Shown here: in pieces, positions 48,800 to 61,526 of the stretch
How positions within the stretch are numbered: the first letter of the stretch is position 1
How the letters are laid out: the number at the start of each line of letters is the position of its first letter
NCBI GenBank assembly: GCA_029851415.1
Contig: CM056743.1
Location: 14,066,727 to 14,130,726, forward strand
Source: Eretmocerus hayati
Taxonomy: Eukaryota; Arthropoda; Insecta; Hymenoptera; Aphelinidae
Direction: 5' to 3'
DNA length: 64,000 bases
Made by a program: the position numbers and the translations under genes
Notes under the pieces: model-generated
Told to the model about the DNA's origin: nothing
Seen by the model: only the letters and a program-made list of their open reading frames with translations
Database searches by the model: none

Positions 48800-51700
48800 T
48801 AAAGGACCCACATAATCCATGATCTTATCAATCGGTCCAGTTCAAATCGATAAATATTTGTCAAAATTTTGAAAATACACAAAAATCATCAGACATCCAT
48901 CGTCTGCAAAGATATCATGATGAACCTCATCAATATGCACCTTACTTTCCAAGTAACTCAACTTTGTACATTTGAAAGGGGACTATATAGCAAGAATGAA
49001 AACGATCACAAGCTATCAAATTCTACTTGCGTACTCAACGATATCAAGAAGGTGACCGACATCCATATATATATATAAATATATAATATGCAGAGGCACC
49101 CATATCGTATTATAATATCAGCATTTTGCTTTTAATTAAAATGCAAATCTATCGCGCGCAAAAGCGAGCCCTAAAGGTAAGACGGATTACGCCCGGGGCT
49201 GCAGCCGCAAACATTGGAATATGATTAATTCAGAGTAAGAGAGAGAGCCACCCTAATAGTATCCGCGATTCTGTTTCTATCTGAGCTTCGTCTTTGGCCC
49301 CGACTGCTGACATCAGTTGCGATGACGATACAGTTTTCGCATCAGAACTTGATGCTTTGATTTTCAAGTGATGCATAATGGACAACCCTTTCATTTTCAT
49401 GTTATTGCTCATACTTTGCACGTATAAGCGTTCGAAGGGTCTTTCCCGGTGTTCTGGATTTTGATTCCCATGGATTTATGGATTCACATGACTATGTCTC
49501 TTTCATAATTTCCTATCCAGTTCAAATGTTCTTTCATAGATGTAATTAGATTTTAGCCATACAAATTGTCAACATTTGGCCTGAGGTTTCAGATTGTCCA
49601 AGATGTAGTAGTCTTCTTATAGAATCAAATAGTCGAACTTGTATTTCTATCAGTAAATCTATCAGATGATTTTCGGTATGCGATCATGATTCATCTAAGA
49701 TATTGTTACATTTTTGCCCTTCGATGACCACAGGCTAAAATTGACAGATCAATGCCTGATTAGAGGCAGAATTTCAGTGATAAAATGGCCAATTCTTGGT
49801 TTCTGATGTCAAATTGGTCTGTAGACGGTTACATTACAAGCTTTCCATCGGTCACAGACCAGAATTTGACCTTTTCGGGGCTAGTTCGTATGAATCCAAA
49901 GTCGTATTTCCACCCTTATGCCTGTACCTGAGACATTTAAATAAGTACTTATCCCTACGTCTCTAAGAATTCTGTCGAAAAAATGAGCAATTTTGACCTC
50001 GCATTAATTCTAATACTTGAAAGAAAAAGTCCAGAAGCTCGAAAGCTAATGAGTTCCAACATCCCCTTTCAATTTTTAAGAACTAATGTCTTAGCCAAAC
50101 ATCTGGGCAAGCATTGAGAAACAGATGCGTTTTACTATCCAGGGTAGATAAAATTTTGCGATTTGTGTGCCAAACCAAGGGATCGCATCATCTTTTTAAT
50201 CAGTGCCCGCGAGCAACTTCAAAGCCAATCGAGTCAAAAGGTAGCGCTAAAAAAGCGCCAAGACGCAAGCGACAGTTGGATGCCCAATATTCACAGTCTT
50301 GATCAACTTCTTAACATTTTGTCTCTTGTATAATATTAGGGGTAGCATCTCTTATTTTCGTTCCTTACATTTTCACCGTCTGTTTTTTTCCATCAGCCTA
50401 CGTTAATCGTCCGTCTGCTAATCAAGCTGTGCTTCTTATATATTTCAAGGCAGCCGCGATTTGATTTCTTGATTAGTCAACGTAATGAAATGTCGTCGAG
50501 TTTCGCATCGTTGATGCCACAGACACTCGTTTCGTATTATAGGGCAAAGAATTCATTAGAGTCGTAAGCAAAAGTAGGGAAGATCAAGAGAGTTGCTTTT
50601 GATGGTGGACCTCCTGAAAAACAGCCCTGATTAAAGAGAACCCAATGTACTCTGTGAACAGTTTATTTCTTAGATTATGTGATGAGCTTTCATTTGAGAA
50701 CTTCTTTGTATCTGATGATAAGTCTCAAATCTTGGAATTTTTAATGGCGTTGCAGGGCAGGTACGATTTTGAATAATGAATTTGTAGAACACGTTATTAA
50801 TCATTACTCGAGCGATTGAAGTGATTTATACACGGAATCCCTGGGTAGAAATAGCGTTTCATCTATCCTAAATTTGACCATGGATTGGCCAGCTTTAGAC
50901 TGTATCCGAAAACTGGACATTTTATGGGCATTGCTCGGACAGATGAAGTGTCATTTCTACCAGGGTTGTGAAATACTCAAATTCATGCATAGTTCGTAGG
51001 GTTGGTGACATCTATTTCCATAACGATTAGATGAGATTCAATGTCCGAGTGTCTAAAATCTTAAAACCGAGCTTGAAACTGAAAGAACTTCAAAATTTTT
51101 GTTCTAGAGATGATATTAGATGATTTTTGACACTCAGCAGTTTCTGAGCTCCTCTGGAGCTTTGAAACGGAGTTTATTTTCAGATGAAGATTAATAGTTC
51201 ACGGTACTTAACTTTAGAGCTAACTTTGAATACCTGAGGTGATTCACGGCAACTCTCCAGGCTCGCGTTTTACCCGCGGAACCACCTACTTTCGCGTACT
51301 CCGGGATGATTACTTATTCCTCTTGGGGGAAAAAATCAACATACTCATTTCAAAGAAGTTGGCCTCCAAAATTTGAAAATTTCATAACTCTAGATTCGCA
51401 CATTACATGTTTTTCTGACATTTTTAATCAAAAGATCAGACAGTTTCACTTCGGAAATGCCGATGACAATGGTTTCTCTCCGATTTTTCCGGATTACTAG
51501 GCAACAATTCAATTAAATTCGTTATCTCAAGCATGTTTGATGGCACCCAAAGTTCCTATGAGCTTTATGAGGTCGCATTTGAAATGAATATGGTCGATCC
51601 CAACGTATTTTTCCCCCAGTTTTCTTATAATATAGTGAGTTTCTCAAATTCCGCTCAACATAACCTCAAAAATTGGCTCCCTATGTTTGAGAATGTGTTA

Positions 51701-52146
51701 ACTCAAGAATTCATCATTTGATCTTACTGTTAATATTTTCAATCGAAAGATGAGACATCTCTTTTTCGGAAATATGGAGAAAGAATGTGTTTCCTCCGAC
51801 TTTCCCGGGAAATCATGAACAGAACCAATATCGCGTAGTTCTCTGCATAACGTAAGACTGCCGTGACCCGGTTGCCGTTCAGATTACTGATTGTTGGTTA
51901 GATAATTTGCTTAAAGTGAAATTATGGTGGAAACCCCACTAGATGGCGTTTGTAATTGCGAGAAATCAATTAACGTTCCAATCAAAAATGCCAAAAAAAT
52001 TTCGAAAAAGTTGACGTGAACCGCCGCACCTATTATAATGCCCCTATTTCACAACTCTAAAAGAATTCTCGATGGACTGAATAGTTTGATTTTGGATACT
52101 GTTGCATTTCAACGTGGCAATAATATAACGTTAAAATTACTTTCAG

Positions 52147-52209
52147 ATCCGGAACGGTATGGGAAAATTGTCGAGCAGCGTACGAGGATATCGTCAAACA
52201 ACTTGAAAG
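52147..52209 (+). CDS. dac: dachshund internal exon C (short)
   Basis: A 63-base exon: acceptor TTTCAG at 52141-52146, donor GTAAGC at 52210. The first base completes the AG left by exon B to make Arg, then SGTVWENCRAAYEDIVKQLE follows, and the exon ends with AG (phase 2, next residue Arg or Ser). The peptide has no stop only in the frame dictated by exon B. It looks like an amphipathic helix and agrees with the insect Dachshund segment that leads towards the C-terminal DACHbox-C coiled coil. The exon is too short to stand out by length, so recognition rests on the splice-site pair, exact phase fit and the peptide. The next exon, needed to complete the split codon, was not found before 64000. 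Confidence 0.85.
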
Positions 52210-54869
52210 GTAAGCTTAACATCCATATTTCCTCATCCCAAAAATTACCCTTTCCCTCATCACAATACTAAAAATAGCACTAACATATAATGGACAGAAA
52301 CGATCGCGAAACAAATAATAGGGCAAAAAGTTTAACCCCAAAGGGGACCATGTAAAAAACACTCGTTCTATACGGGGTGAGTATCCTATACCAGAGCCAG
52401 GGTGTGAAAGTCGAACGCCAGAATAAGGAAACACTTTCATACAAGCAACATGAGCAACACATATGTATGTATAGAGCTTTATAGAGCCAGTGGTCTGCAA
52501 GCTTTGGTTTCCGAAACAAAGCTGTGCACATCAGAGTGTCAGTCGCAACAAGTCGGATTTTGGGCGTCGATCGGCATGAATATTCAAGGCTTTCTATACA
52601 GGCATCATATACATATATAGGCATTGATGTTCAAAGGCACAAAATCACAATACGCTCGTCGTTTGTCCGGCTGACGAGCAAATAGAGGGGTCTCTGACCA
52701 TACGAATATCTGCATTGGAAACGGCCTGTCCAGTTTCAAACTGAAGCTTCGTAAGCTTATGTGTGTGTGCGTGTGTGTGAACGCCTACGTAAATGAGGAT
52801 CGATGCCTCCGTAAAGCGCTCTTTTCGTAAATAAATATATACCTTCGCTAGCCGATGGGCGGGAATTAATTTTGACGTCGCGGAGTGTGGACGATAATGA
52901 GTCCCGTGGTGCGATTCGTAGCTTTCATCTTTGGGACGTTACATCACATCAGTGCTTCTGACGCATCAATGACCACTACAACTGCCTCCCTGTATTTCAT
53001 TCATTTCTCATTCTTACTATGTGTGTAAGTGTATGTTTGTGTGTCTGATGCTTTGACCTGTCTGTCGGTAGAAAATTAAAGCGTATCTGAAAGGGAAGGT
53101 TGATGGTGGCACGAATCGAATTGTCCGAGTGTTGACCACAATTAATATGTTGAGTTGAATAATTTTGGGAACTTGGATTTTTGTATGGAATCATTCTGAA
53201 GAGTCAAAATGTCTATGTCGGACGTATTTTTACAGTTTTGGTACGAGTTTTGAGGAGGATTGAGACATTCTTCAATTTGACCCACAAGAAGCATACCTTT
53301 TCGTTGCAATCTCAAAAAGGATTGAAATTTGTTCCGTACTGAAATCTTGAATGAAATCAAACGTTCGGACCTATTTATTGAAAGTATTGCTCGAATTTTT
53401 AGAGTCTAACCATCAGGGTTTGCAACAGAACTGACTTTTGATTTCATCGAATTTCTGTGATTTGTTCTTTCTACTCGAATCTATTTAAAAATATCCACCA
53501 GATAATTATGATGAGTATGATCATCAGAATAAAAATTTCTGCGTAAACTCACGCAGCGAGTACGAGAATATATTTCTTCAAAAATTCCGAGTGCTATGTA
53601 CAAGAGCATAACCTTGATCTTGAATTCCATTGTGATGCTGCAAACTTGACTAAGTACTTGGTCGAGTACACTTTTCAAAGTAGAGAAATGTTTTGAAATC
53701 TGTTCATCTACCGCATTTTTTTAACAATTGAAATCTTCGAAATCATTCTCACATTAGCACTGGTCAATTTCATCTGGATCTTTGGACAATTAATCGTCCC
53801 TATTCTGCAGGTCTTGAATTGATTAGGAAAACTACCAAAGCTTTATTTTGGATATCTAAAATTCATGGCTGAAGTTCCCTGCGAACCTTCAGATTAAAGT
53901 GCCACTTTCGCAGCTAGGATTGTTATCAAATTGTGTTTTCTATCCTAATTAGATGAGTAAATCCATGAATTATCTCGGGGTGCGATAGCATTCATCCAGA
54001 ACCGTAAATGAGATTCACATAGATTCGTCACTTTCGAAATGATTTAATCCGCTAATGATGGGTAATGAACCACCATACCATAGTCGATGATGTGAATCAA
54101 GTGACAAGTTAGTTCAGGATCACAGCATGAAACCATAGGCATGTTTGACCGCTTAAACCCGATTTCGGACTCTGATGTGAAAGGGGTCAGATCACAAATC
54201 ATGCGGGGAATTACAGAGAGCGTGCGTCCCGCAAACTTGACTGGTACATACGCTTAATGCTGATTTATATATAGGGAGGAAGCGCCTCTCTACCAAGTAA
54301 CATATTCGACCGGTCACCATCCACCACCTGATTGTAACCGTCGCGTCGGATTTGGCGCTTGGACGCCTGATATTGCCCGTCAAAGCTCTTGAGGCTCGAA
54401 ATAGAGGAAGGAAAGGAGGGAGGGAAATAAAGGTGAGTGTCAGTCAGCTGACGTTGTTGTATTAGAGCTTGATCGCCCGCGTTCGACTTTGGGGGTCTAG
54501 GTGCTTGAGGCATCCGATGTGTGCGAGGGACTTTCTGGTCCTGCTACACCTGAGAAGTTTGAGATTCTGATATTCGAATGGGTTAATGTTGAAGTAGTTA
54601 AGTTTGACAAGAAAAATTGGAAGTGCATATTTTCAAGTAACCTATACATTTCAATTAAGTTTTTCTGAACAGATCTTTCCATCAAAATACTTGCATAGAA
54701 ATCTACTTGTGCAGTGAAGGTTGCTGAAGTGGAGTGAAGAATTTCTCAATTCTCTTGAATAAATCAAGCATGTCGGGTGGATGGGGAGTTGGATGGGTGG
54801 TCTGATCTGGTTCGGTCTAGTTTGGTATGAATATTGTGTTAGTGCGGTATTAGTACCGCTACGTCCGCC

Positions 54870-54940
54870 CTAGTACCGCACTAGTGCCGCACTAGTACCG
54901 CACTAGTACCGCACTGGTACCGCACTGGTACCGCACTAGT
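54870..54940. repeat. 11-bp minisatellite CTAGTACCGCA x 6.5
   Basis: Six consecutive 11-base units from 54870 to 54935 (CTAGTACCGCA, with CTAGTGCCGCA and CTGGTACCGCA variants) and a partial seventh. A short inverted relic, GTGCGGTATTAGTACCGC, precedes it at 54843. Confidence 0.95.
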
Positions 54941-55190
54941 GTGCTCCAAGTGCATTCTACGTTGGTTTGATTCGGTCGAGTTTGGTCCAATTCGGTATAA
55001 TTTGGTGTAGATAAGTCTACTTTGGTCTAGTTTACTGTACTAGTTAGATCTAGATACGGTCGAGTTCCGCCTAATACGGTCTAGCTAAGTATAGTTTGGT
55101 CTAGGGTGTAGTTCGGTCTAGTTAAGTCTAGTTTTGTTTAGTGTGGATTAATCAGGCATAGTCCGGTCTAATTTGATTCCGTCTGACTAA
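54941..55190. repeat. Degenerate short-period CGGTCTAGTT tract
   Basis: About 250 bases built from variants of GGTCTAGTT/CGGTCTAG/AAGTCTAGT recurring every 10-15 bases. It abuts the 11-bp minisatellite and shares the CTAGT core, so the two probably arose together. Confidence 0.75.
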
Positions 55191-56364
55191 TCAAGTTACG
55201 TAGTGGTCGTGTCGGTTATACATGTGACACTAACTAATCAATTCATTGATTGACAAATACCGTCTTTCCAAACTTCATGAGTCCTCTTGTCAATAGACCA
55301 TCATTCCACAATTATCACTGTTGAGCCGCAGAAGCATTTCAGGAGCCTCTGACTTATCAGAAAGATCCACGAATTGATCAGAAATTCCTAATACAATGAT
55401 CTAGCTGAAAAATCAAATAATTAGTCAAAGCCAAGATATTTTCTCACACAAAATAATCCAGATTTCCTGCTGAGACATGATGAATCGTTGATGTAGTTTA
55501 CTAGAATTCAGGAAGCATCTCGTATCCGTCTGTGTGCACGAGATTGTAAACACCGTATACAGCCTATACTCCCTCAGAGAGTTGATTAATTTCGCGATTT
55601 CAGCATTATTAATCGTGCGTCTCGTTTGACATGGCACCACAGAGCCAAAAGCGACCTTTACAGCAATCTATAGTCTCACCATCGCAAATCCCGATGATTT
55701 GTTTATGCTAATCCCAGAGTCGAGATTCGCTGTTCCCTTTCCATCGGTAGGTATATAAACGCTTCCCACCAGCAGAAATCACGCCTGACACGCTCTTTCT
55801 CGGTCTCTCGTTAATTTATGACATTTCCTCTCCTATATCAGCCTCGTGGACTAATAATTAAATTTCGCCTATCGAATCAAAACCACACTGATATTCATTT
55901 TCTGCTTCATCCAAGAAGTATCACTCAAACCCTCATTTACTCACTTTGAATCTGATGTAAATTGAAAGATGTGCGAAATTGAGCATCCGAAACTTTATGA
56001 AAACCCCAACAAGATACGTGGAAATGATTCAGGAAATGATTCTCAAGTTGATACAGATTTTGCTTTCTTCCTTTTTTCATTATCCAGTCGCTGTATAAGT
56101 ACAAAGGCATCAATCTAAGAATCAGCTCTTTCGGGTAAAATACGGAATATTATAGTCCCAGGTTCTGCTTCGCTGAATTCTTCGAAGCAGCTCGCTTTAG
56201 AGTAAGTAATATTAATGATGGCAGACTCATACTCTGTGAATTTTCGGCTATCAATGCAGGGTTATATACGATGATATGGCGTACTTTAGTTCGGTTATAA
56301 TAATGTCGGCTTCCTGCTTTCAAAATTACCCAGTCATTCTCGCATAATTCACGCCAAAAGCATT

Positions 56365-56397
56365 GTCCTCGTCGTCGTCCTCGTCGTCGTCCTCGTG
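56365..56397. repeat. TCG/TCC microsatellite
   Basis: CTCGTCGTC units repeated. Confidence 0.85.
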
Positions 56398-57643
56398 GCT
56401 GCTACTCGTGCAAAGATGTTTTCGCCCTGAGAAAACTTGCGTTACGCTGATGCTAATGTTTGCCCTCTTTACCCGCACGTCGTTGAGTGGAATTTTTTAC
56501 AATGAGAGTGTAATCACACTTCACACGTCATCGTTTCATTTATAAATGGTTTAGTTTGATGTGTGAAGGGTTTGCAAGTGAGGATTTGCATCCATCATAT
56601 GAGTCGTAAAATTATTTGAGTATTTTCAATAAATTCATCTATAGTGAATCATATGATTGTTGAAGGTTGAAAGATCTCAGGATGATTTTTTTCGACTGTT
56701 TGTTCAAAAAAAGGTTGGAGTTGTAGCAAGATGTGGATCATTTTAGTTTTGTACACGTAACGGTTATTGATTCTGCATCTTCTTGTCATTTTACATCATC
56801 TCATATTTGGTTGTGTATTAATTAAAATCTTGTGCAAAATTTTTGATTAGCTTGCCTGAAATATTCCATCGATTCCGTGACGTAGAACACTACTTCTTCA
56901 GAGACATTTACCAGAAAAAAATGATTAAAAATATCGACTTTTTACACGGAAAAATGGGTAGAAAATTCAGTTTTTGATATTTTCCAAAGTTTGGAGTCCA
57001 AACTTCAAATAACTCAAAAATAGAGAAATTTTTGCAACGACATTATCACTCCACGAAAATGACAATCTCAAAATGTAGATGGACAAAAATGTGAAAAATC
57101 CTTCAATTTTAATAGCCATTGAATTTTTAATTAGATTAGTATATCAAAAAATACACTCAGCTAGTCAACAACTAGTGAGTATGATCCACGTCGCTCATGG
57201 TAAAAAAAAAAAAAAAAATAGCTCAACCAGTATTTTGATGAGTGCAACAAACGAAGAGACATCATGAAGGAACACGCCGGTGTTGAAAGGTAGGCGGGAA
57301 AAAAGACGAGTCAGATAAATGAGAGTGAAAATGAGATAAGACGAAGGCATACTGAAAACGCCATTTACACAGATAGATATATAGTCACAGCAAAATACAT
57401 ATCTACAGTATTATAACATTCTGACGAGTGCCGTATCCTGTTCAGTAGTAGTACTATGACGCTTTTCTCAGCTTGGCTTATCTGATACGAAAGGTTTTAT
57501 CCTTGCGCAGGAGAGCTCTTTAAATTTTTTTTTTCTTTACTCTTCTCCTTCTGCTTCGTCATTAATTATGTCGGTAGTAATAACGTCCCACGCTGCAGAC
57601 CACTGGAAAATAATATTCATAAAATTATATTCAGAGCAATGAG

Positions 57644-57753
57644 GACGACGACGACGACGAAGACTAAAATACACTCGGAATCTAATCACGCGAGAAAATC
57701 TCGTTGGGCATGCCAAGAGTTCTATACTCCTGATCATGATGATGATGATGATG
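57644..57753. repeat. ACG and GAT microsatellites
   Basis: Two short trinucleotide runs: ACG units at 57644-57660 and GAT units at 57735-57753. Confidence 0.85.
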
Positions 57754-60450
57754 TTGAGCGCTCATAAAATGCAAATCGAAATGAGTCACTCGTCAACTTT
57801 CTTATCCGGATGATCGAACATTTTGATTCAGATCATCGGTTTATAGCTTAAAATTGTGACTATGTATCTATTTTTAGACCCTTAAGATTGGACTGTAAAG
57901 TTTAATATGGATTTAGAAATTCATTTCTATCAGTCACTTGTCGATTTATATTAATTTTCATTCTATTTCGGGTATAGGTTATTGTCTGTGTATGGGGTAT
58001 CATCAATGAAGATAACAAGAAATCAAACTATTGTGCATCAATGTGGATGGAATTTGTAAAGAAAAAAGAGACCTCCAAGACTGAAAAAATGTCTGAAGGA
58101 GTAAAGAAAAAATTCAAGCATAAAATCGAGATTGGAAAAGATTATGAGTCCTCAAATGCTTGAGTTTAAGGTGCGATGTAAATTTTCCTATGTGGTATGT
58201 CGATTCATCTAGATAAGCTACTTGTCGCGTAAATGTAATAAAAACAGATAAGAAAGTCACCAAAAAATGGATCTGGCTTAACACCGACTATACTTGCAGA
58301 GCCAGAGTATACAGTATCTTTCTCTTGGTGAAAAGTCAAGAGCCTCGGGGCGATTTTTGCTCCCCCATCAAAATACACAGTGTAAAATATACCTATATTT
58401 CACATACACTCGACTCACGGATGACTTTCTTGTATATGTACAATCGTGCGGCTCTATAATAATACCTCTCTCATTCTCCTTTTCTATACTTCTTCTTTTA
58501 TTCGAGATAGAAACGCGATCGATTTGGCAGAGAGGTGATGTTGAAGTGGATCTCGAGTGTCACACGCATCTTTTATTTGGCACGTCAACAACTCACCCAG
58601 CCCTACATACTTTAATATATATGATATGTATAGAAGATATTCAGGAATCCTGCTTGCCCTTTCGACTAGATTCCACATTTCTCGTTGTATATAGTGTATA
58701 ACGTGAGTGTCGAGCTATCGTGATGCTGACCAATTATTTGCTTTTCTATGGGTATTATCTGATTTAGCTCCATTCTGTTGTCGTATTGGTGTCCGATTTA
58801 TCCCTCTATTTGTGTGATTTCAGACATCTAATCTGGGATTCTGTCATTCGGATTGTAATTGTATGGAATGTGAGTGAAAGTGATAGACTTATTATTCAGC
58901 ACACCGGTTTGGATTTTTAAGATTATTTTTAAGATGACTTTTGTTTATTATATTGGGTTTCTTTCGAGATATCAAGATTCTGCGGTGACGTGTTGGAAAT
59001 TTGTATGGATGTGAGTGTGAAAGATAGGGTATCATCTGTATCAAGAATGTATACAGTTGTTGACATGTTTGATGCAAATTTAATAATTTGACGATATTAT
59101 CGGTCAATCCTAAACTAGAAGCAAAATATTAAATCGTAGAGACTCTTCTTATAATGACCCAATTCATCGAATAAAATAAGAACTCGTTTGAATATATCAT
59201 CTGCCAGGAATAAATTTCCCATGAAAATCAACCAAATACACATGTTGACTCTTACCATCCTTGAGTATGTCAATTTCATCCTCATCGTGGTTAATCGAGA
59301 TTTTTAAAATTTCATCGCTGTTACAAGTTTTTACTTCCAATTGAAAAAATTATCACAGGGAACATAAAAGATCCAGACTCAACCATCCGTTACAATGCAA
59401 CCGAGATTTTATTTTCGAATTTTCCTCAAGGATTCTATGACGTGGTTTACAAATTCAAAATCGGTACTGGAAGAATCCAAAATGAAGAAAGATGATTAAT
59501 ACGTAAGAGTATAACTCGCAAGAATTGTCTTTCGGAGAAATCATTAGACTCAAATGGAAAATATTCAAGTTTCAGGCATCCATACGAATATTCCCCTGAA
59601 ATTTGAAGAACTAACGAGGGATTTAGAACAAAATCCGATGAATTTTGACAAAATTTCACACAACTCCAATCTAGAGCTAAAAAAATGCAAGCGAAAAATC
59701 CTTATATGAAAAAGACTAGTTCAACATCATATTATAAGGTGTGCACTTATGGGTCATCATCCCATCCATTCGACAGCTCTCACAAGAGAATATCATCGAT
59801 TAGACCATGATGCACATCTCGACGTCAAATCAAATTTCAAAATCGTCCAGCGCATGCGATGAGTCAAGCTATCCATCGAAATTCAATCCTTATATACTCT
59901 CATATAAGAGAATCTGATGAATTGCCTAATGGATTCTCCGAACGTATTATCATCTGTCGCAAATTTCGGTTCCGCCCTCACGGATTTGATTTTATATTTT
60001 TCTCTCGGGGATCATCTTCACCGATGCGCATCATCATCACGCATATTCATTTAGTGCACGCGATGCATTCGTGCAGCGTTAATTCTTTAATCGTCGACTC
60101 GAGTCTTTTAAATAGGTATCTGAAAATCTTTGCAACAGGTGTGTATAGACCGATCTTTTCATGGGTCTGAAGTTTTTTTTTTTGGTAAATTTTGAGATTA
60201 TTGGCCTTTCATTTACGAATAACACAAGTTGATCAAAACTTTTGATTGAGTATTCTTCTTCAATCCTGCCTTCCAACCTGGAACGAATATAAAACAAACA
60301 TCAAGTCTTTTAAAATGGGAGTACGTACCTATTGCACATCCGATGAATTTCTAAAAATAACGTGTACCGCTGTGTTATAACGACATGTTGAACCATCGAT
60401 GCGTGATGTTTGAGGGTGTTAAAACGGGTCAAATTATACGTACTTCACGC

Positions 60451-60833
60451 TATTATTATTATTATTGCATTATTAGATCGGCAACGTCAGTTCGAATAAT
60501 AACGAGCACTCAATATGCCTTAGTTACATGAAGGCAAGACATCGTCGTCGTCGTTGTCGTCGGAACGACGCCCAACACCGATGATTAATTAAAAACATAA
60601 TTAGAAAGCCGTTTGACGTTAGCCGACCCTCTTTTCTTCTCTATCGGTCGTCGTTGTCGTCGTGTCCTCCCGTTATTGTTGATGCTTCATAGTTATAATA
60701 TTGAGAGGCTGTTTCTTCTTCGTTTGAGTCTAATGTCACCATCACAGCCTTATGCCACTCATAAATGCTTGTCCAACACCGTTAACTCTGCTTCGTTGGA
60801 TATTTTTATTCAACCTATCGTCGTCGTCGTCGT
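60451..60833. repeat. Cluster of TTA and GTC/CGT microsatellites
   Basis: TTA run at 60451-60467; GTC/CGT runs at 60542-60562, about 60646-60661 and 60818-60833. Three separate runs of the same trinucleotide within 300 bases. Confidence 0.8.
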
Positions 60834-61165
60834 TAAGCCGTAGATATTCAACTCGATATGGCTCTAATCTGACGACGCATGATTATCTTGCTCATATCGG
60901 TCCATTATTTTAAGCTCTCATCATTCTTGTTAAGGATGTACATATTGGGGTGGTGTGGGCCATTTTCTCGGAAAGTAGTGCGATTTCATTTGACTAGATA
61001 CTGAATCAATGTTATACGGTCTCTTTGCGTAACTGAGAAAAATAATACAACGCTCGGACAGCTTTTATCCAGCAAGTAATCATTTATTCACTAATCTATC
61101 TCTGAACATTCACAAATGTAACTTTACTGCACTTCTGTAAGGCTCATGGAAGTCGCACCTTCTAA

Positions 61166-61526
61166 CAACAAGACGCACATAACACGGGGTCTTCTAGACC
61201 CCACATTGTAATTTCAATGTTGTTGCAGATATTGATCTGAATCTTAAATGAATCAATTGATTGTACATCTCACCCCAATAGTTTTGTAGAGGATGTCTTG
61301 CTGAAGATAATATGAAATAACGTAATTGTTAGATCGAAAGAGGTCAAAAAGACCCCAGCCGACCAATATTATGCTGAGCCAACCAATTATGCTAAAACTG
61401 AGGTTGTTCGCCCTGCCCATGTCTAAAAGTCCCCATAAACGTCTCGTACTTCACATTCTCAGACATTATTTGCGTTCGAAAAACACTTGGGGTCTTGCAG
61501 ACCCCAATTGACCAAAACGGTGTCAT
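61166..61526. mobile_element. Probable second piggyBac-like remnant with subterminal hairpins
   Basis: TTAA at 61527-61530 lies 19 bases outside a hairpin (TTGGGGTCT / AGACCCCAA, 61487-61507). At the other side a similar hairpin (GGGGTCT / AGACCCC, 61186-61202) lies about 20 bases inside a CTAA that may be a mutated TTAA. The end-spacer-hairpin layout matches the element at 47849-48100, whose palindrome also centres on GGGTC/GACCC. The left boundary is inferred. Confidence 0.4.

Larger units (their letters stand above)
43674..52146 (+). other. dac: dac intron (about 8.5 kb)
   Basis: Runs from the GTATAT donor of exon B to the TTTCAG acceptor at 52141-52146. Both borders are in phase 2, so the exons join as AG+A (Arg). 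It holds the 230-bp inverted-repeat element at 44211-44440, a GC-rich module at 45590-45790, the piggyBac-like element at 47849-48100 and the TA-flanked element at 48143-48799, the last two separated by only 42 bases. Two short coding-looking frames (49230-49475 on the minus strand; 50114-50302 on the plus strand) were not assigned to any gene. Confidence 0.85.

Noticed and set aside
50114..50302. Small + strand frame with a Cys-His-Cys cluster and basic tail
   Set aside because: The Cys/His spacing does not complete a CCHC zinc knuckle in this frame; too little evidence for a transposon gag-like fragment.
4900..50970. Repeated word ATTTCTACCAGG (near 4913, 15627, 50953)
   Set aside because: Similarity does not extend convincingly beyond the word; not enough for a repeat family.
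58294..58701. 135-codon + strand frame
   Set aside because: Hydrophobic, AT-driven composition, no splice context or recognised family.
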